Part shown: positions 1 to 8,785 of the stretch, in pieces
How the letters are laid out: each line of letters begins with the position of its first letter
Numbering within the stretch: the stretch's first letter is position 1
Assembly: GCF_000724605.1 (NCBI RefSeq)
Contig: NZ_CP008802.1
Location: 558,001-622,000, forward strand
Source of the DNA: Actinotignum schaalii
GTDB taxonomy: Bacteria > Actinomycetota > Actinomycetes > Actinomycetales > Actinomycetaceae
Length of the DNA: 64,000 nt
Reading direction: 5' to 3'
Program-made: the position numbers and the translations under genes
Notes under the pieces: generated by a model
Databases searched by the model: none
What the model was told of the DNA's origin: nothing
Seen by the model: only the letters and a program-made list of their open reading frames with translations

Positions 1-233
1 CACCTGCGTGAATACCGCGCGGAGGCACCTTCGCTCCCGTCCATATTGCGCGGCAAGCCCACAATCACTTCGATGGCGCCACGCTCGCGCACCTCGCGAG
101 CAACCTCACTCACGTCCGTGCCGTTCGCGGGGAGCGTGGCGACCGGAGTGGCGAGGATACCGTCGCTATCGCAACTGGCCACGCCGGTGCGTGCCCGCCC
201 TACATCCACTCCGATCCGTACGCCTCGCCGCAT
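1..233 (-). CDS. ruvX: RuvX/YqgF, putative pre-16S rRNA nuclease (partial, 3' end outside window)
   Basis: The first 77 codons are present and the rest runs off the window edge. The N-terminus shows the RNase H-like fold signature of the YqgF family: GVDVGRARTGVA with the first catalytic Asp, then VGLPRNMDGSEG, the conserved loop before the second acidic residue. Family members process the 5' end of 16S rRNA precursors; the older Holliday-junction resolvase annotation is less well supported. The ATG overlaps the alaS stop codon as TAATG, so the gene is translationally coupled to alaS, the usual actinobacterial order (alaS–ruvX). Confidence 0.9.
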   Translation of the reverse strand, partial: MRRGVRIGVDVGRARTGVASCDSDGILATPVATLPANGTDVSEVAREVRERGAIEVIVGLPRNMDGSEGASARYSRR

Positions 234-2914
234 TAGCCGCGCAGCTCCGCTTCCAGAACCGCGAGGGCTTCATCCAGCTTCGTCACATCCGAGCCGCCGC
301 CCTGCGCGAGGTCCGGCTTGCCGCCGCCGCCCCCGCCCAGGATCTTCGCCGCGCGCGAGACCAGCGCCCCGGCCTTCATCCCGGCACTGCGCGCCGCTTC
401 GGACGCCGCCACCACGATGAGGGGCCGCTCATTGCTAATCCCGGTAATAATCACGATGAAATCATCGGAAGGCGCCAGCCGCCCGCGGACCTCCGTGGCG
501 AGCACCCGCAGGTCATCCGCGCTATCCACCACGCCCAGGTGGGCGCGGTAGAGAGTGCGATTGCCCAGGTGCACGCCCTGGGAAATAACCGTATCTACCT
601 GCCCCACAATATCCTTCTGGCGCAGCGCCGCGATTTGCTTTTCGGCGGCCTTGAGCTTGCCGAGCATGGTGTCGATACGCTCGGGGAGTTCCTCCGGGCG
701 CACCCCCATCATCGCGGTGAGCTGGGAAACCAGGGCGCGTTCGCGGGCCCCCTGCGCGTAGGCGCTTTCACCCACCAGCGCGTCAATACGGCGCACCCCG
801 GAGCCGATGGAGGATTCACCCAGCACGGTAATCATCCCGATTTCCCCGGTGTTCGCCACGTGGGTGCCGGCGCAGAATTCCCGCGACCAGGCATCATCAA
901 TGGAGACCACCCGCACGATATCGCCGTACTTCTCCCCGAAGAGCATCTGCGCCCCGAGTTTCTTGGCTTCTTCAATCGGGTATTCGGCCCACGTGACTTC
1001 CAGGTTGTCCTGGAGGCGCTCATTGGCGCGTGCTTCGATCTGCGTCATCACGTCCACCGGGATTTGCGAACCGTGCCGGAAGTCGAAACGGAGCCGCGAG
1101 GGAGCATCCTCGGAGCCGGCCTGGGTGGCCTGCTCGCCGATGAACTCGTGGAGCACCTTGTGGATCATATGGGTCGCGGTATGCGCCTGGGCGATCCGGT
1201 GGCGGCGCAGGGTATCGATCTGCGCGTGCACGATATCGCCCACCGCGATGGTCCCTTCGGTCAGCGAGCCACGGTGCACATGCAGCCCCTTGACGGGCGC
1301 CTGCACGTCTACGACGTCGAACATCCCGCCCCCGGCCACGCTAATGGTGCCGTGATCGGCCAGCTGCCCGCCCATTTCGGCATAGAAGGGGGTCTTGTCC
1401 AAAATAACATCGGCATCGGAGGGTGCACTCACCGCCGGCACCGGCACCCCGTTTTCGAGGATGGCCACCACGCGCGCTTCCGCGGCCTTTTCGAAGTAGC
1501 CGAGGAAGGAGGTGGGTCCGCCCTGCGCATCGAGAATCTCATGGTACACGTGGGCGTCCACGTGCCCGGTTTTCTTCGCCTGCGCATCGGCCCGCGCGCG
1601 TTCGCGCTGCTCGGTCATGAGGGCCCGGAAGCCCTTTTCGTCCACGTCCACACCCTTTTCGGCCGCCATTTCCAGGGTGAGGTCAATGGGGAATCCGTAG
1701 GTGTCATGCAGGGTGAAAGCCGCCGATCCGGGAATAATCACCTTGCCGGTATGCGGCGCGCTCTTTGCGCTATCCACGGCCGCCGCGAAAATCTGTTCGC
1801 CGGTGGCCAGGGTGCGCCGGAAGGCGGCTTCTTCTTCCACCGCCACCTGGCGGATCTGCCCGAAGTTTTCCTCCAGATCGGGGTAGGACTCCTTCATGGC
1901 GTTCTTCGAGGTTTCCACCAGGTCGCCGAGGACCGCGGCATCCACCCCGAGCAGGCGGATCGACCGGATGGCCCGCCGCATGAGCCGGCGCAGCACGTAG
2001 CCGCGTCCGTCATTGCCCGGGCGCACGCCGTCGTTAATAAGCATCATGGCTGAACGCACGTGGTCGGCGATCACGCGCATGCGGACGTCGTCTTCTTCGT
2101 TCGCGCCGTAGGTACGCCCGGTGAGTTCCTGGGTGCGGGCAATAACCGGCCAGACCTCATCGGTTTCGTACATATTATTTTTGCCCTGGAGCAGGAAGGC
2201 GATACGTTCCAGGCCCGCGCCGGTATCGATAGCGGTTTGGTCCAGCTCCCCGAGCAGCGGGTAGTCCTTTCCGGAGCCTTCCCCGCGCCGGTACTGGTCG
2301 AAAACGAGGTTCCACACTTCCAGGTAGCGGTCCCCGCCCGGGTCCACGGTTCCGCCCACGGCGTCCGGCCCGTATTCGGGGCCGCGGTCGTAATGGATTT
2401 CCGCGCAGGGACCGGCCGGTCCGGGCTGGCCCGTGGACCAGAAAATTTCTTCCCGGGTCAGTTTGACGATATGGGCCGGGTTCACGCCCACCTCAACGAG
2501 CTTGTTGAAGGAGACCTCATCTTCTTCCCAGATGGTCACCCACATCCGCTCGATTTCCAGGCCGTAGCCGCCTTCGTCCAGCGGGGCGCACAGCAGCCCG
2601 AAGGCCAGGTCGATAGCGCCTTCCTTGAAGTAGTCCCCGAAGGAGAAATTGCCGCACATTTGGAAGAAGGTACCGTGTCGCGTGGTTTTGCCCACGTTAT
2701 CGATATCATTCGTACGAATGCACTTCTGCACCGAGGCTACCCTCGGCCACGGAGCTCGCTGGGTTCCCACGATATAAGGAATGAAGGGAACCATGCCGGC
2801 GATCGTGAACAAAATGGACGGATCGGGCGACACGAGGGGCACGGACGGCTCAATATGATGGTCGTGCTTCGCGAAGTAATCCAGCCAGCGCCGGCGAATC
2901 TCAGCGGTGCGCAT
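233..2914 (-). CDS. alaS: Alanyl-tRNA synthetase
   Basis: Full-length (893 aa) class II alanine–tRNA ligase. The N-terminal catalytic domain begins MRTAEIRRRWLDYF and is followed by the FTIAGMVPF segment. The editing/zinc region has the HTATH motif near residue 575 and CAGTH near residue 680. The C-terminal DHHA1/C-Ala domain carries the Gly-rich GGGGGGKPD segment. The ATG is preceded by AAGGAG about 9 nt upstream. It lies downstream of rpsD on the same strand, but a terminator-like hairpin and a 237-bp gap separate them, so it probably has its own promoter. It is coupled to ruvX through a TAATG overlap. Confidence 0.97.
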   Translation of the reverse strand: MRTAEIRRRWLDYFAKHDHHIEPSVPLVSPDPSILFTIAGMVPFIPYIVGTQRAPWPRVASVQKCIRTNDIDNVGKTTRHGTFFQMCGNFSFGDYFKEGAIDLAFGLLCAPLDEGGYGLEIERMWVTIWEEDEVSFNKLVEVGVNPAHIVKLTREEIFWSTGQPGPAGPCAEIHYDRGPEYGPDAVGGTVDPGGDRYLEVWNLVFDQYRRGEGSGKDYPLLGELDQTAIDTGAGLERIAFLLQGKNNMYETDEVWPVIARTQELTGRTYGANEEDDVRMRVIADHVRSAMMLINDGVRPGNDGRGYVLRRLMRRAIRSIRLLGVDAAVLGDLVETSKNAMKESYPDLEENFGQIRQVAVEEEAAFRRTLATGEQIFAAAVDSAKSAPHTGKVIIPGSAAFTLHDTYGFPIDLTLEMAAEKGVDVDEKGFRALMTEQRERARADAQAKKTGHVDAHVYHEILDAQGGPTSFLGYFEKAAEARVVAILENGVPVPAVSAPSDADVILDKTPFYAEMGGQLADHGTISVAGGGMFDVVDVQAPVKGLHVHRGSLTEGTIAVGDIVHAQIDTLRRHRIAQAHTATHMIHKVLHEFIGEQATQAGSEDAPSRLRFDFRHGSQIPVDVMTQIEARANERLQDNLEVTWAEYPIEEAKKLGAQMLFGEKYGDIVRVVSIDDAWSREFCAGTHVANTGEIGMITVLGESSIGSGVRRIDALVGESAYAQGARERALVSQLTAMMGVRPEELPERIDTMLGKLKAAEKQIAALRQKDIVGQVDTVISQGVHLGNRTLYRAHLGVVDSADDLRVLATEVRGRLAPSDDFIVIITGISNERPLIVVAASEAARSAGMKAGALVSRAAKILGGGGGGKPDLAQGGGSDVTKLDEALAVLEAELRG

Positions 2915-3101
2915 ACGTATTTGTCTCCTTATGGCTTATGTGGCCGAGCCGGCCACGCACCTATGGTACAGGCTCTCCCGCCCGCTATTTTCGAGGCACG
3001 GGCGGGAGTGGCATATTTTTTACGACGACGCCGCGGCTACCTGCGTGGGCACTGCAAGCAGCGGCGGGCATCGCTGTCACATAGCTACCAAGCTATGAAA
3101 T

Positions 3102-3134
3102 AAAGAAAGGGCACACCTTTCCGGGTGCACCCTT
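3102..3134 (-). terminator. Intrinsic terminator after rpsD
   Basis: On the minus strand, a nine-pair stem (GGTGTGCCC at the 3' arm, with two G·U pairs) is followed by TTTCTTTATTT. It lies 17 bp beyond the rpsD stop, the classic arrangement for a Rho-independent terminator. Confidence 0.75.
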
Positions 3135-3151
3135 CCTGACGTCCCACTGAT

Positions 3152-3772
3152 TTAGCGGGAGTAGTATTCGACGATCATCTGGACATCAGCCTGGACCGGA
3201 ACTTCCACGCGGCGCGGGCGGCGCACCAGGGTGAACTTTAGCTTCTCCAGGTCAACATCAAGATATTCGGGAACCGCGGGGAGCACATCGCGGTGCGCGC
3301 CCTGCGCGGCCACGAGGAACTGCGGGGAGGCCTGCGACTTCGGCTTGACCTGCACAACCTGGCCCGGGGTTACGCGGTAGGAGGGGAGGTTGACGATCTT
3401 GCCGTCCACCATCACGTGGGAGTGGCCCACAACCTGGCGAGCCTGGGCGATGGTACGCGCGAAGCCGGCGCGCAGCACCAGGGCATCGAGGCGCATTTCC
3501 AGCAGCTCCACGAGGTTTTCACCGGCCAGACCATCCTGGCGGCGCGCTTCTTCCCACACGCGGCGCATCTGCGCTTCGCGGATGCCGTACTGGGCGCGCA
3601 GGCGCTGCTTTTCCTTGAGACGGACCGAGTAGTCGGAATCCTTGGTGCGGCCGCGGCCGTGCTCACCGGGACGGTAGGGGCGGCGCTGCATATAGCGCTC
3701 AGCCTTCGGGGTGAGGGCGATGCCCAGGGCGCGCGACTGACGCACGGCCTTACGAGAACGATTTCCTGCCAT
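3152..3772 (-). CDS. rpsD: 30S ribosomal protein S4
   Basis: 206-aa S4 protein, a primary 16S rRNA binder in early 30S assembly. The frame is open further upstream, but the start was placed at MAGNRSRKAVRQSRALGIAL because AGGAGA lies 8 nt before it and S4 proteins begin there. The S4 RNA-binding domain is visible in RLDALVLRAGFARTIAQARQ and HSHVMVDGKIVNLPSYRV. This S4 has no cysteine cluster (zinc-free, C– form). It stands alone, away from the rpsM–rpsK–rpoA cluster, as in many actinobacteria. rarA ends 112 bp upstream on the same strand. Confidence 0.96.
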   Translation of the reverse strand: MAGNRSRKAVRQSRALGIALTPKAERYMQRRPYRPGEHGRGRTKDSDYSVRLKEKQRLRAQYGIREAQMRRVWEEARRQDGLAGENLVELLEMRLDALVLRAGFARTIAQARQVVGHSHVMVDGKIVNLPSYRVTPGQVVQVKPKSQASPQFLVAAQGAHRDVLPAVPEYLDVDLEKLKFTLVRRPRRVEVPVQADVQMIVEYYSR

Positions 3773-3883
3773 GAATAATCTCCTGTAGATGTACGTTCCA
3801 GCGCCGAGCGGCGCCGGTTCGGGGCCAACACAATCGGCTAAGACCCCAGGTGTTACTTCTCGCAAAGCAACCGAACTAGTGTA

Positions 3884-5227
3884 TCAGTTCTCCCGGCCCA
3901 GCACCTCGCGGTTACGGGCCAGGCGCGGGGTGATATTCGCCTCGTAGCCGCGGGTGGTCGGTTCGTAATACCGGGTGCCTTCCAGGCCCTCCGGCATAAA
4001 TTGCATGGGGGCGATACCTTCCTCGTAATCGTGGGCGTAGCGGTAGCCCTCCCCGTAGCCGCGTTCGGCAGCGCCTTTGAAGGAAGCATTGCGCAGCGGC
4101 AGGGGCACCGGGGCGCTTTTCCCGGCCCGCACATCGGCAATCGCGGCATTAATAGCGCGGTAGGCCCGGTTGGATTTCGGGGCGGTCGCCAGGTGAACCA
4201 CGGCTTCCGCCAGAATAATCCGCGCTTCGGGCATCCCCACCAGCGCCACGGCCTGGGCCGCCGCGGTGGCGGTTTGCAGTGCGGAAGGATCGGCCAGCCC
4301 CACATCTTCGGCCGCGGAAATCATGAGGCGGCGCGCGATGAACCGCGGGTCCTCCCCCGCTTCCAACATGCGCGCCAGATAATGCATCGCCGCATCCACA
4401 TCCGAGCCGCGGATCGACTTGATAAAGGCGGAAATCACCTGGTAATGCTCGTCACCATCGCGGTCGTAGCGCACGGTGGCGCCATCGGCGGCCCGCGCCA
4501 CATCCTCCACGCTCACCCGGTGTTCCCCGCGGGCGCGCGCCCCGTCCACCGCGGCTTCCAGGAGAGTTAGGCTGCGGCGCCCGTCCGCCCCGGCCAGGCG
4601 CACCAGGTTAAATTCCGCATCCTCGTCCAGGGTATATGCCCCGCCCAGCCCGCGCTCACTGGTGAGGGCCCGATTGATGATGGCGCGGATATCGTCGTCG
4701 TTCAAACCGCGTAGCGTGACGAGAAGCGAGCGTGAGAGCAGCGGCGCCACTACGGAAAAGGCCGGATTTTCGGTGGTCGCGGCCACCAGGATCACCCACC
4801 CGTTTTCCACGGCCGGTAGCAGCGCGTCCTGCTGTGTTTTCGAGAAGCGGTGCACTTCGTCAATAAAGAGCACGGTTTCGGTGCCGCTACTCACCAGCTT
4901 GCGCCGGGCACTCTCCACCGCGGCGCGCACATCTTTCACCCCGGCGCTCACCGCGGAGAGTTCAATAAAATCGCGCTGCCCGGACCGGGCAATGAGGTAC
5001 GCGAGAGTTGTTTTCCCCACCCCGGGCGGTCCCCACAAGAATACCGACGACGGCGCAGACCCGGCCTCCGCGTCAATGAGGCGGCGCAAGGGCGCACCGC
5101 GAGCGAGCACCTCATCCTGACCTACCACCTCGGCGGCCGTGCGCGGGCGCATCCGCACCGCCAGCGGGCCGGTATCAGAATCGGGCACCCCGCGGGCATC
5201 AACTTGGCTACTTTCGAAGAGATCCAC
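3884..5227 (-). CDS. rarA: Replication-associated recombination protein A (RarA/MgsA, AAA+ ATPase)
   Basis: 447-aa AAA+ ATPase related to clamp-loader subunits; RarA family members act at stalled replication forks. Walker [10 protein letters not shown] lies near residue 67 and Walker [10 protein letters not shown] near 120. Sensor 1 (ATTENPAF) and the family's C-terminal domain with [10 protein letters not shown] are also present. The start is GTG (MDLFESS, typical of the family). No usable Shine–Dalgarno lies at normal spacing. Instead TAGACT sits 6 nt before the GTG, so the mRNA may be leaderless. It is divergent from the MmpL gene across about 215 bp. Confidence 0.95.
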   Translation of the reverse strand: MDLFESSQVDARGVPDSDTGPLAVRMRPRTAAEVVGQDEVLARGAPLRRLIDAEAGSAPSSVFLWGPPGVGKTTLAYLIARSGQRDFIELSAVSAGVKDVRAAVESARRKLVSSGTETVLFIDEVHRFSKTQQDALLPAVENGWVILVAATTENPAFSVVAPLLSRSLLVTLRGLNDDDIRAIINRALTSERGLGGAYTLDEDAEFNLVRLAGADGRRSLTLLEAAVDGARARGEHRVSVEDVARAADGATVRYDRDGDEHYQVISAFIKSIRGSDVDAAMHYLARMLEAGEDPRFIARRLMISAAEDVGLADPSALQTATAAAQAVALVGMPEARIILAEAVVHLATAPKSNRAYRAINAAIADVRAGKSAPVPLPLRNASFKGAAERGYGEGYRYAHDYEEGIAPMQFMPEGLEGTRYYEPTTRGYEANITPRLARNREVLGREN

Positions 5228-5233
5228 CCTCCC

Positions 5234-5239
5234 AGTCTA
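5234..5239 (-). promoter_or_regulatory. Candidate -10 box for leaderless rarA mRNA
   Basis: TAGACT on the minus strand is followed by 6 nt (GGGAGG) and then the GTG start. Transcription would begin at or next to the start codon. No convincing -35 box is visible. Confidence 0.45.
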
Positions 5240-5430
5240 CGAGCTCGGCGCTTGGGCGCAGGCGCGGGGTGGGCGAGCCACCCAGCACGATGCCCGGCGA
5301 CCCGGCGCGCGCGGGCCGAGCACCGGGTACGGGTGGCGGGTACGGGCGTCACTACGGGCAGCGTGCGCGAAAGCTCCAGGTCAAGCGTTCAAAGATGGCT
5401 TAAAAACCGCTATTTTTCGGGAAAATGAGC

Positions 5431-5436
5431 GATAAT
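5431..5436 (+). promoter_or_regulatory. Candidate -10 box for leaderless MmpL-type gene
   Basis: GATAAT is followed by six bases (AGAGCC) and then the ATG at 5443. This is the spacing of actinobacterial leaderless genes. No ribosome-binding site precedes that ATG. Confidence 0.5.
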
Positions 5437-5442
5437 AGAGCC

Positions 5443-8100
5443 ATGACAGAGTTGTTAGCGCGTGCCTCTATTCGCCACCCGTGGAGAGTCATCATCACCT
5501 GGATATTGTGCGCCGTTGTTGCCGGTATCGCCGCACTGTCAGGTTTCGGTCAGGGAGGCCTGTTCTCCCGCATGTCCTCCACCCAGGGCCTCACCACCGG
5601 AACGGAATCCGCTCGCGTCCTGGAACTCACCGATTCCCAGGGCGATTACCGCATGGTGGCCGTGATCCACGGTGCCACCGATCCGCAGGAACTCACCGCT
5701 GATATTGCTGATCTCAGTGAGGGGATCGCGAAAATCTCGGGTGTTGCCAGCGCGGTGAGCTCGCCCTCCCTCGTGCGGGAAGCCGAAGCGGAAGGCGCAG
5801 CCCAGGCGGAGGAGAAAGCGCGCGCGGAGTACCAGAAGGCCGCCGCCGCGGCCCAGCAGCAACTCGCCGCCCAGATTGAGGCGGCTACCGCGCAGCTCAT
5901 GCGCGCCGGTATGCCGCGCGAGGCAGCCCAAGCCCGCGCCACCCAGGAGGCGAGCGCCGCCGCGGCCGCGGCCCAGGCGGGCCAGCCCAGTGAGGAAGAA
6001 GTCATCGCTTCCGCGCGTGAAGAAGGCGTCACCACCGCGCGTACTCAGGCGAACGAGGAAACGGCCGGTTTGCGCGCCGCGGACGGTTTCGCCCTCGTCA
6101 TCACCTTCACCTCGGATGCGAAGAGCGAAGCCACCGAAGCCGAAGTCCAGCAGGCGCTTGATTCTTTCGCGGCCGCTCACTCTGTCCAGGTGGATGCCAC
6201 CTCCGCGAACGCCGCGATGACCGCTATTAACGATGTGGCCCGCCACGATCTGGTGCGCGGGGAAGCCATTGGCCTGCCCGTGGCCCTCATTCTCATGGTG
6301 CTGGTCTTCGGCGGGGTCCTCACCGCCCTCATGCCGCTGGCCGGGGCTATTGTTGCCATCATTATTACCCTGGGCGGTATTTGGCTCCTCACCTTCGTGG
6401 CGGATGTGGATTCCTTCGTGCTCAATGTGGTTTCCATTATCGGTTTGGCGCTGTCCATCGATTACGGCCTGCTGGTGGTTTCCCGCTACCGGGAAGAAAT
6501 CACCCGCGGTATTGAGAAACGCTACGGGCCTGGTGCCCGCCCGGAGAAGAAAGACCTGGCCGTCATTATGGAAGGGGCGCTGGCCACCACGGTCCGCACC
6601 GCCGGGCGCACCGTCATCTTCTCCGCCGTCACCATTGCTTTTGCCATTGCTGGGCTGCTGGCCTTCAATTCCCGCATTATTCGGGTCATTGCCATGGGCG
6701 GTTTCGTCGTCGTGCTGCTCGCGGTTATTTCCGCGGTGAGTTTGGTGCCCGCCCTTTTGCGCATTGCCGGGCCCCGGCTGGCCCAGCCTTCCGTGCTCGC
6801 GAAGATTCCCGGGCTGGGGCACCTCATGCGCGCGGTGGGTGATACCCATACCGATCACGGGGTGTTCTCGCGGATTGCCGGCTGGGTGCAGCGCCGCCCG
6901 TGGGTGATTATGACCGTGGTGACGGCCATCCTCGTGGTCATGATTATTCCTATTAAGGACACGACTTTACGCACGGATACCAGCGAATATATTCCGGTGA
7001 GTTCCTCCCCGGGCACCACCCAGGAAATTCTCAAACGCGATTACCCGGATTTGAGCCAGCCGGCCATTACCGTCCTGGTGAAGGGCGACGCCGCTGCCCT
7101 GCGCGAGCAATCGGAATGGATCGCCGGACTGCCGGCGGTATCCAAGGTCGGGGAATCCACGAAGATGGATAACGGCTGGCATAACCTCGGGGTATTTGTC
7201 AGCGGTGGGGATCCCACCTCCGCCCAGGCCAGTACTACCGTTCGCGATATTCGTGCCCACGCGGAAAGCGCCGCGAATACGGAGATCCTGGTGGGCGGCA
7301 GCGCGGCCATCCAAATTGATTTCAATCAGGTGCTCCGCGAGGGCGCGCCCATTGCCTTCGCGGTGGTGCTACTCGCCGTGCTCATCTTGCTCTTCCTTAT
7401 GACAGGTTCAGTGCTGATCCCCCTCAAGGCGATCATTATTAATTCGCTCTCCCTGGTGGCCTCCCTCGGGCTCACCGCTTTCCTCTTCGATAACGGCCTG
7501 CTGGGCTTGCCGGAAACCGACGGGCTCACAGCGGTGGTGGTGGCCTGCGGCCTGGCCTTCGGCTTCGGGCTCTCCATGGACTACGAGGTATTCCTGGTGG
7601 CCCGCATGAAGGAATATTGGGATGCCGGAGAATCGAACGACCGGGCGGTTTCCCTGGGCTTGCAGCGTTCCGGGCGGATTATTACCTCCGCGGCCGCGAT
7701 TATCGTGGCGGTTTTCGTGGGCTTCTGCTTCGGGCAGATGCTAGCGATTAAGGAAGTGGGCGTGCTGCTGGCCATCACCGTGATCGCCGATACCAGCCTC
7801 AGCCGTATCCTCCTGGTTCCTGCCACCATGACGGTTCTAGGCAAGTGGAATTGGTGGGCGCCGCGCTGGCTTTCGCGTATCTACCAGCGTTTCGGGGTGT
7901 CCGAAGGCGGGCACCGCACCCTCGAACACCACGAGCCAGCAACCGCAGCCACGGACAGTGCGCCGGTAGCGCTCCCCGCGGGCGCTACATCGCGAAGCGC
8001 CCGAACCACCGCCAGCACCACCGATGCCAGCACCACCGATGCCACCGCAAGCGCAAGCACCGCGGCATCGGCGCCACGCGGCCGGCACGCCGCGCCATAA
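5443..8100 (+). CDS. MMPL/RND-family transporter (MmpL-like)
   Basis: 885-aa inner-membrane RND exporter of the MmpL type. One TM segment near residues 15–35 is followed by an extracytoplasmic domain with a long Ala/Glu/Gln-rich coiled-coil insert (about residues 115–215). Then comes a five-TM block with SIDYGLLVVSRYREE, a second porter domain, and a second TM block with SMDYEVFLVARMKE. The paired Asp-Tyr residues in the two TM4-like helices are the proton-relay hallmark of MmpL proteins. The tail is a Thr/Ala-rich low-complexity stretch. The start at MTELLARASIRHPW is favoured over an upstream ATG at 5425 because of the -10 box 6 nt before it. Substrate unknown; lipids or drugs are typical of the family. 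Confidence 0.9.
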   Translation: MTELLARASIRHPWRVIITWILCAVVAGIAALSGFGQGGLFSRMSSTQGLTTGTESARVLELTDSQGDYRMVAVIHGATDPQELTADIADLSEGIAKISGVASAVSSPSLVREAEAEGAAQAEEKARAEYQKAAAAAQQQLAAQIEAATAQLMRAGMPREAAQARATQEASAAAAAAQAGQPSEEEVIASAREEGVTTARTQANEETAGLRAADGFALVITFTSDAKSEATEAEVQQALDSFAAAHSVQVDATSANAAMTAINDVARHDLVRGEAIGLPVALILMVLVFGGVLTALMPLAGAIVAIIITLGGIWLLTFVADVDSFVLNVVSIIGLALSIDYGLLVVSRYREEITRGIEKRYGPGARPEKKDLAVIMEGALATTVRTAGRTVIFSAVTIAFAIAGLLAFNSRIIRVIAMGGFVVVLLAVISAVSLVPALLRIAGPRLAQPSVLAKIPGLGHLMRAVGDTHTDHGVFSRIAGWVQRRPWVIMTVVTAILVVMIIPIKDTTLRTDTSEYIPVSSSPGTTQEILKRDYPDLSQPAITVLVKGDAAALREQSEWIAGLPAVSKVGESTKMDNGWHNLGVFVSGGDPTSAQASTTVRDIRAHAESAANTEILVGGSAAIQIDFNQVLREGAPIAFAVVLLAVLILLFLMTGSVLIPLKAIIINSLSLVASLGLTAFLFDNGLLGLPETDGLTAVVVACGLAFGFGLSMDYEVFLVARMKEYWDAGESNDRAVSLGLQRSGRIITSAAAIIVAVFVGFCFGQMLAIKEVGVLLAITVIADTSLSRILLVPATMTVLGKWNWWAPRWLSRIYQRFGVSEGGHRTLEHHEPATAATDSAPVALPAGATSRSARTTASTTDASTTDATASASTAASAPRGRHAAP

Positions 8101-8107
8101 TGGAGGC

Positions 8108-8656
8108 ATGTCTGAGATCGATCACCTGAAACTACCCGAACTCCTGGGCATCACCTGGTTGCAAGCGGGCGCCATCGCGGTGGCCACCTGCCTCATCTAC
8201 CTTTTCCTCGTGGTGATTTTGCGGGCCCTGGGGCAAAACGTGGTGAGCCGGCTCTCCACCTCGGATATGGCGGCCGTCGTCGTTATTGGGGCGATCGCGG
8301 GGCGCGTCACCCTCGGGTATACTCCCACCCTGGCCGGCGGCGTCGTCGCCCTTCTCACCCTGTTCTGCATGCAAGCATTGCTGCGCTTTATCGCGCTCTC
8401 TCACCGCGGGGAGGCCTGGGTGCACGCCCGGCCCGTCGTTATTTGGGCGCGCGGGGAACTCACGCCCGCGGCGCGGCGGCACTCAACCACCACAGAAGAA
8501 ATCATGATGGCCATGCGTTTGCGCGGCGTTGCGTGTGTGGACGACGTCGCAGCTGTCATCCTCGAACCCAACGGGCAGCTATCGGTACTCACCGGGCCGG
8601 CCACAGCGATTGATCCGCGCCTGCTCGCGGGTGTGAAAGACGCCGAGCGCATCTGA
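8108..8656 (+). CDS. YetF/DUF421-type membrane protein
   Basis: 182-aa protein with about three N-terminal membrane helices (WLQAGAIAVATCLIYLFLVV, then helices around residues 55–70 and 75–95) and a small cytoplasmic domain. It matches the DUF421 pattern: the LGQNVVSRLSTSDMAAVVVIG region and the C-terminal VAAVILEPNGQLSV segment. Function of the family is not established. It starts 7 bp after the MmpL stop and is probably co-transcribed with it. The GGAGG before the ATG is only one base away, so translation may depend on coupling. Its last codons form one arm of the terminator hairpin. Confidence 0.75.
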   Translation: MSEIDHLKLPELLGITWLQAGAIAVATCLIYLFLVVILRALGQNVVSRLSTSDMAAVVVIGAIAGRVTLGYTPTLAGGVVALLTLFCMQALLRFIALSHRGEAWVHARPVVIWARGELTPAARRHSTTTEEIMMAMRLRGVACVDDVAAVILEPNGQLSVLTGPATAIDPRLLAGVKDAERI

Positions 8657-8672
8657 GTACGCTCGGCGTCTT
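8637..8672. terminator. Bidirectional terminator between DUF421 gene and aspS
   Basis: Perfect 13-bp arms (AAGACGCCGAGCG and its complement) surround a 10-nt loop that contains the DUF421 stop codon. The two flanking genes converge here. The U-tract is weak on both strands. Confidence 0.7.
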
Positions 8673-8725
8673 CCCTGTATATCGCTAGCTTTTTCGCGGC
8701 TGCCGGCTACGCGGAAACTGGCCCG

Positions 8726-8785
8726 CTACTTTCCAGCAACTTGGCCGCTACTTCCCGGCAACCGGACTGCCTACTTTCCGGCAGC
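8726..8785. repeat. Three degenerate 15-bp repeats at the 3' end of aspS
   Basis: CTACTTTCCAGCAAC (8726), CTACTTCCCGGCAAC (8748) and CTACTTTCCGGCAGC (8771) are spaced 22–23 bp apart. The last copy is the aspS stop codon plus its final four codons, so the gene's end appears to have been copied twice into the downstream DNA. Confidence 0.6.

Noticed and set aside
8-2053. Long plus-strand open frame opposite alaS
   Set aside because: It is the antisense shadow of alaS: composition is codon-shadow-like, it lacks a ribosome-binding site, and no conserved motif appears.
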